From positions 149,605 to 213,604 of the forward strand of contig JAAEAF010002546.1 in assembly GCA_011037195.1 (NCBI GenBank): a stretch of 64,000 nucleotides of DNA. The letters are read 5' to 3'. Position 1 is the first letter of the stretch; every line of letters starts with the position of its first letter. This document shows positions 61,957 through 64,000 of this stretch, in pieces. This stretch comes from Triatoma infestans. Taxonomy: Eukaryota; Arthropoda; Insecta; Hemiptera; Reduviidae. The notes below the pieces were generated by a model. That model was not told where the DNA came from, ran no database searches, and saw only the letters and a program-made list of their open reading frames with translations. Both the position numbers and the translations under genes were made by a program.

Positions 61957-64000
61957 TAAATTATTCTTACAAAAAATAGAGGAATCTATTTCTTAAATAA
62001 AAACCATACCTCCCCATTTGAAAAAATGAAGTTGGTGCCTGTATCTCGCTTCTGGAAGCACCAAAACAAATTTGCAAATTAAATTTGGTTTTTTAACAAA
62101 AAACTAACGGGGACACGTATTTTTTAGTTTTTTTCTAGCTATCTTAGTTTCCGAGAAAAAGTCGTTATCCATATACCTTGGAACACCCTATATATAGAGG
62201 TGGCGGTGGAGACACGTACCTATCCAACAGCTAGGTCCAGAAAAGAGCCAATAACATTGAATCTAAATTTGTATCTAACTGCCACACATTCCGAATTCCT
62301 GCCATAACTAATGAAAAATGTTACAAATAAAAGTGATAGGTTTTAATCTGTGCAGTTAGTATTCAAAATTTAAATGAAATCGTTATAGCTGATTTCCAGA
62401 TTATTCCATAATTTATTCTAAGTTTCATTTCCGGTAAGCCGATTTTCTTCAAACTTGGAATTCTGCCAGTGCTTCTTATGTTTATTAATATTACGTAGGT
62501 GGTGGAACCATACATTGTATTGAAGTGGACTTTACAGGAAAGCTCTAAATAGGTTTTAGAGTGGTATTGGAAGTCTGTCAGTCAGTTAAAATGTTAAAAT
62601 TTGCACACACTTTCCGAGTTCTTGACATAGAGCGCTCCACATTAAGCCGCTCAGGTATATACAGTTAAAATCCCCACCACCATTTTATGGTCAGCCCTAT
62701 TTAACATTGACACAAGAATTTCTTAAATATGACATTGTTTTTTAAACGATTTGTTATTCATATATTAATTTTTATATTGTACAATATGAATATCTCTATA
62801 AATAGTATCTTCTGCGATTTTTGTAACCGAGAATCTGCATCTGGTCGTTGAGAATCTGCATCTGGTCTGGTTGTCAGAGAGTAGTAACATCATCTAAAAA
62901 TGGGTTAATATCTTTGAGCCCTCTCTTTTGAATTATTTCATCCATAGTTCTCTGCTGGAAGAAGCAGATCCTTTACAGAGTGTAAGGGAGTAGTCAGGAT
63001 GGACGAAAAGCAACCTGTTTCATTCTTTCACCTCGTTTTTATTGCTTTTATATATAGGGACTAAAAAAGGTTTATTAAGAAATGGAGTTGAAGCTGGCAC
63101 CTCTTTGACTTGTGCAAAATTTCGTAAACTTATTAAAAATTCTATTACTAGTTTTAGTGAGGAAGAATGTGGTTATAATTAGCTGTATCAAAACTATTAC
63201 TCAAGTTGCAAATGTTATTGTAAATAACCGGATATGATTTTATGGCTTTGTTTTTCTCAAAAATCTTTTTATTACAGTAATATTAATGTTTATTAGAAAT
63301 TCCAAATTTAAAGGAAATTTGACGTGTGGAATAAATTATAACAATTGCACTGACCTTTCTGGACACACCCTATAGCTTACCAAATCTTTAGTTATGAATA
63401 ATTTGATTTTCTTTAAAATTTGATAAAGTTTAAAGTGGTTTTATTATATTTATACTGGGATGATCTGAACTAGGACATACTTAGGTTTACTGGAATGTCA
63501 AAGGATGTTCTAAAGATTGCCATATTTGCAAATAAGTTTAATGGAACAGTTACAATATAAAAAATTTATTATTATAAATTATGCTTGTGCCTATAAAATT
63601 TGCAAAATACGAGTACTCTGTTAAATTATTAAATAACATGATATGATATGTTATTTTCATATAATTAGCATGATATTAATTTTTAAATATGTCAGTTAAA
63701 TATTATCAAAGAGTTTTGTACAATTTGTATAATTAGTATTTTTACTAATTATAAAATAGAGGGAATTATATATATTGTAGATTATATATTATTTATGAAA
63801 GTAAATAGTAAATATATCATGGCGGATTAAAGCCCAAGTTTAAATAAGAATTAGTGAAGTACTGCTATATATATTTGTACATATGTATTATATTTGTGTG
63901 TGTAACTTTGAATTGAATATAACTATTGTGTGTGTGAGTGTGTGTGTGTGTGTGTGTAAAATCCCCTTTATTAGAACACTGGTAGGATAGAATCTCATTT
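61957..64000. other. AT-rich DNA right of the LTR element, no gene seen
   Basis: Contains repeat relics at 62290-62700 (gctgatttccag, ccaccattttatggtcagcc) related to segments at 20400, 24735 and 44900. A short plus-strand run at 63075-63180 (GVEAGTSLTCAKFRKLIKNS) is open but unplaced. A (GT)n tract lies at 63920-63957. Confidence 0.4.

Noticed and set aside
62970..63180. Missing CRAL-TRIO N-terminal exon
   Set aside because: A short open run exists on the plus strand only. The minus strand shows no helix pattern, no phase-2 donor and no family words.
63920..63957. Telomere-like or satellite array
   Set aside because: It is a plain (GT)n microsatellite; no TTAGG-type repeats occur.
1..64000. 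CRISPR arrays, bacterial operons, rRNA genes
   Set aside because: The repeats found are dispersed transposons, not regular short repeats with spacers. The sequence is a eukaryotic intron-rich genome and no rRNA core sequences were seen.

Overview
This window is eukaryotic nuclear DNA, almost certainly from an arthropod and probably an insect. It has small exons with GT-AG introns, very AT-rich introns, mariner and LINE relics, tRNA-derived SINEs, and a Ty3/gypsy element carrying an envelope gene of the insect errantivirus/baculovirus-F type. I cannot name the species. About three quarters of the window is repetitive. Two host genes can be read through the repeats, both on the minus strand.

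Host genes. (1) 28985 down to 7540 is a complete CPSF6 gene (68-kDa subunit of cleavage factor Im). It has 14 coding exons, all intron phases agree, and the predicted protein is 717 aa: acidic N-terminus, one RRM, a long Pro/Gly-rich middle, a conserved C-terminal helical block and an RS/RD/RE-rich tail. (2) 46420 down to 39011 holds four 3' exons of a CRAL-TRIO (Sec14-like lipid-binding) protein. Its first exons are not visible.

Layout. 1-7500: downstream flank of CPSF6, made of a TIR-bearing repeat family with internal repeats (family X), SINEs, mariner-like and LINE remnants. 7540-28985: CPSF6 exons, with introns full of family X, SINEs, a mariner, LINE 3' ends and repeats that carry hammerhead-ribozyme motifs. 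29-31.7 kb: 5' flank of CPSF6 and a long-armed foldback DNA transposon. 31.9-38.5 kb: a 5'-truncated LINE lying between two 1,065-bp direct repeats, which look like one enormous target-site duplication. 39-46.4 kb: the CRAL-TRIO exons, with TE-filled introns. 46.7-49.2 kb: LINE debris. 49.2-53.1 kb: a minus-strand LINE with endonuclease and RT, cut off at the border of the next element. 53134-61956: a nearly intact LTR retroelement (gag, pol, frameshifted env) with LTRs about 99% identical. 62-64 kb: AT-rich sequence with no gene that I can support.

The most interesting signal is a dispersed repeat family carrying consensus type-I hammerhead ribozyme cores (CTGANGA, stem II, GAAA, CCGG, TC) in two subtypes. 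The palindromic stem III suggests that it would act as a dimer. This resembles animal retrozymes or the ribozymes of Penelope-like elements, and several copies sit inside CPSF6 introns. Also notable are a SINE that seems to share its 3' tail with a resident LINE, the 1-kb LINE target duplication, and a partial duplication of a CPSF6 exon with its splice donor.
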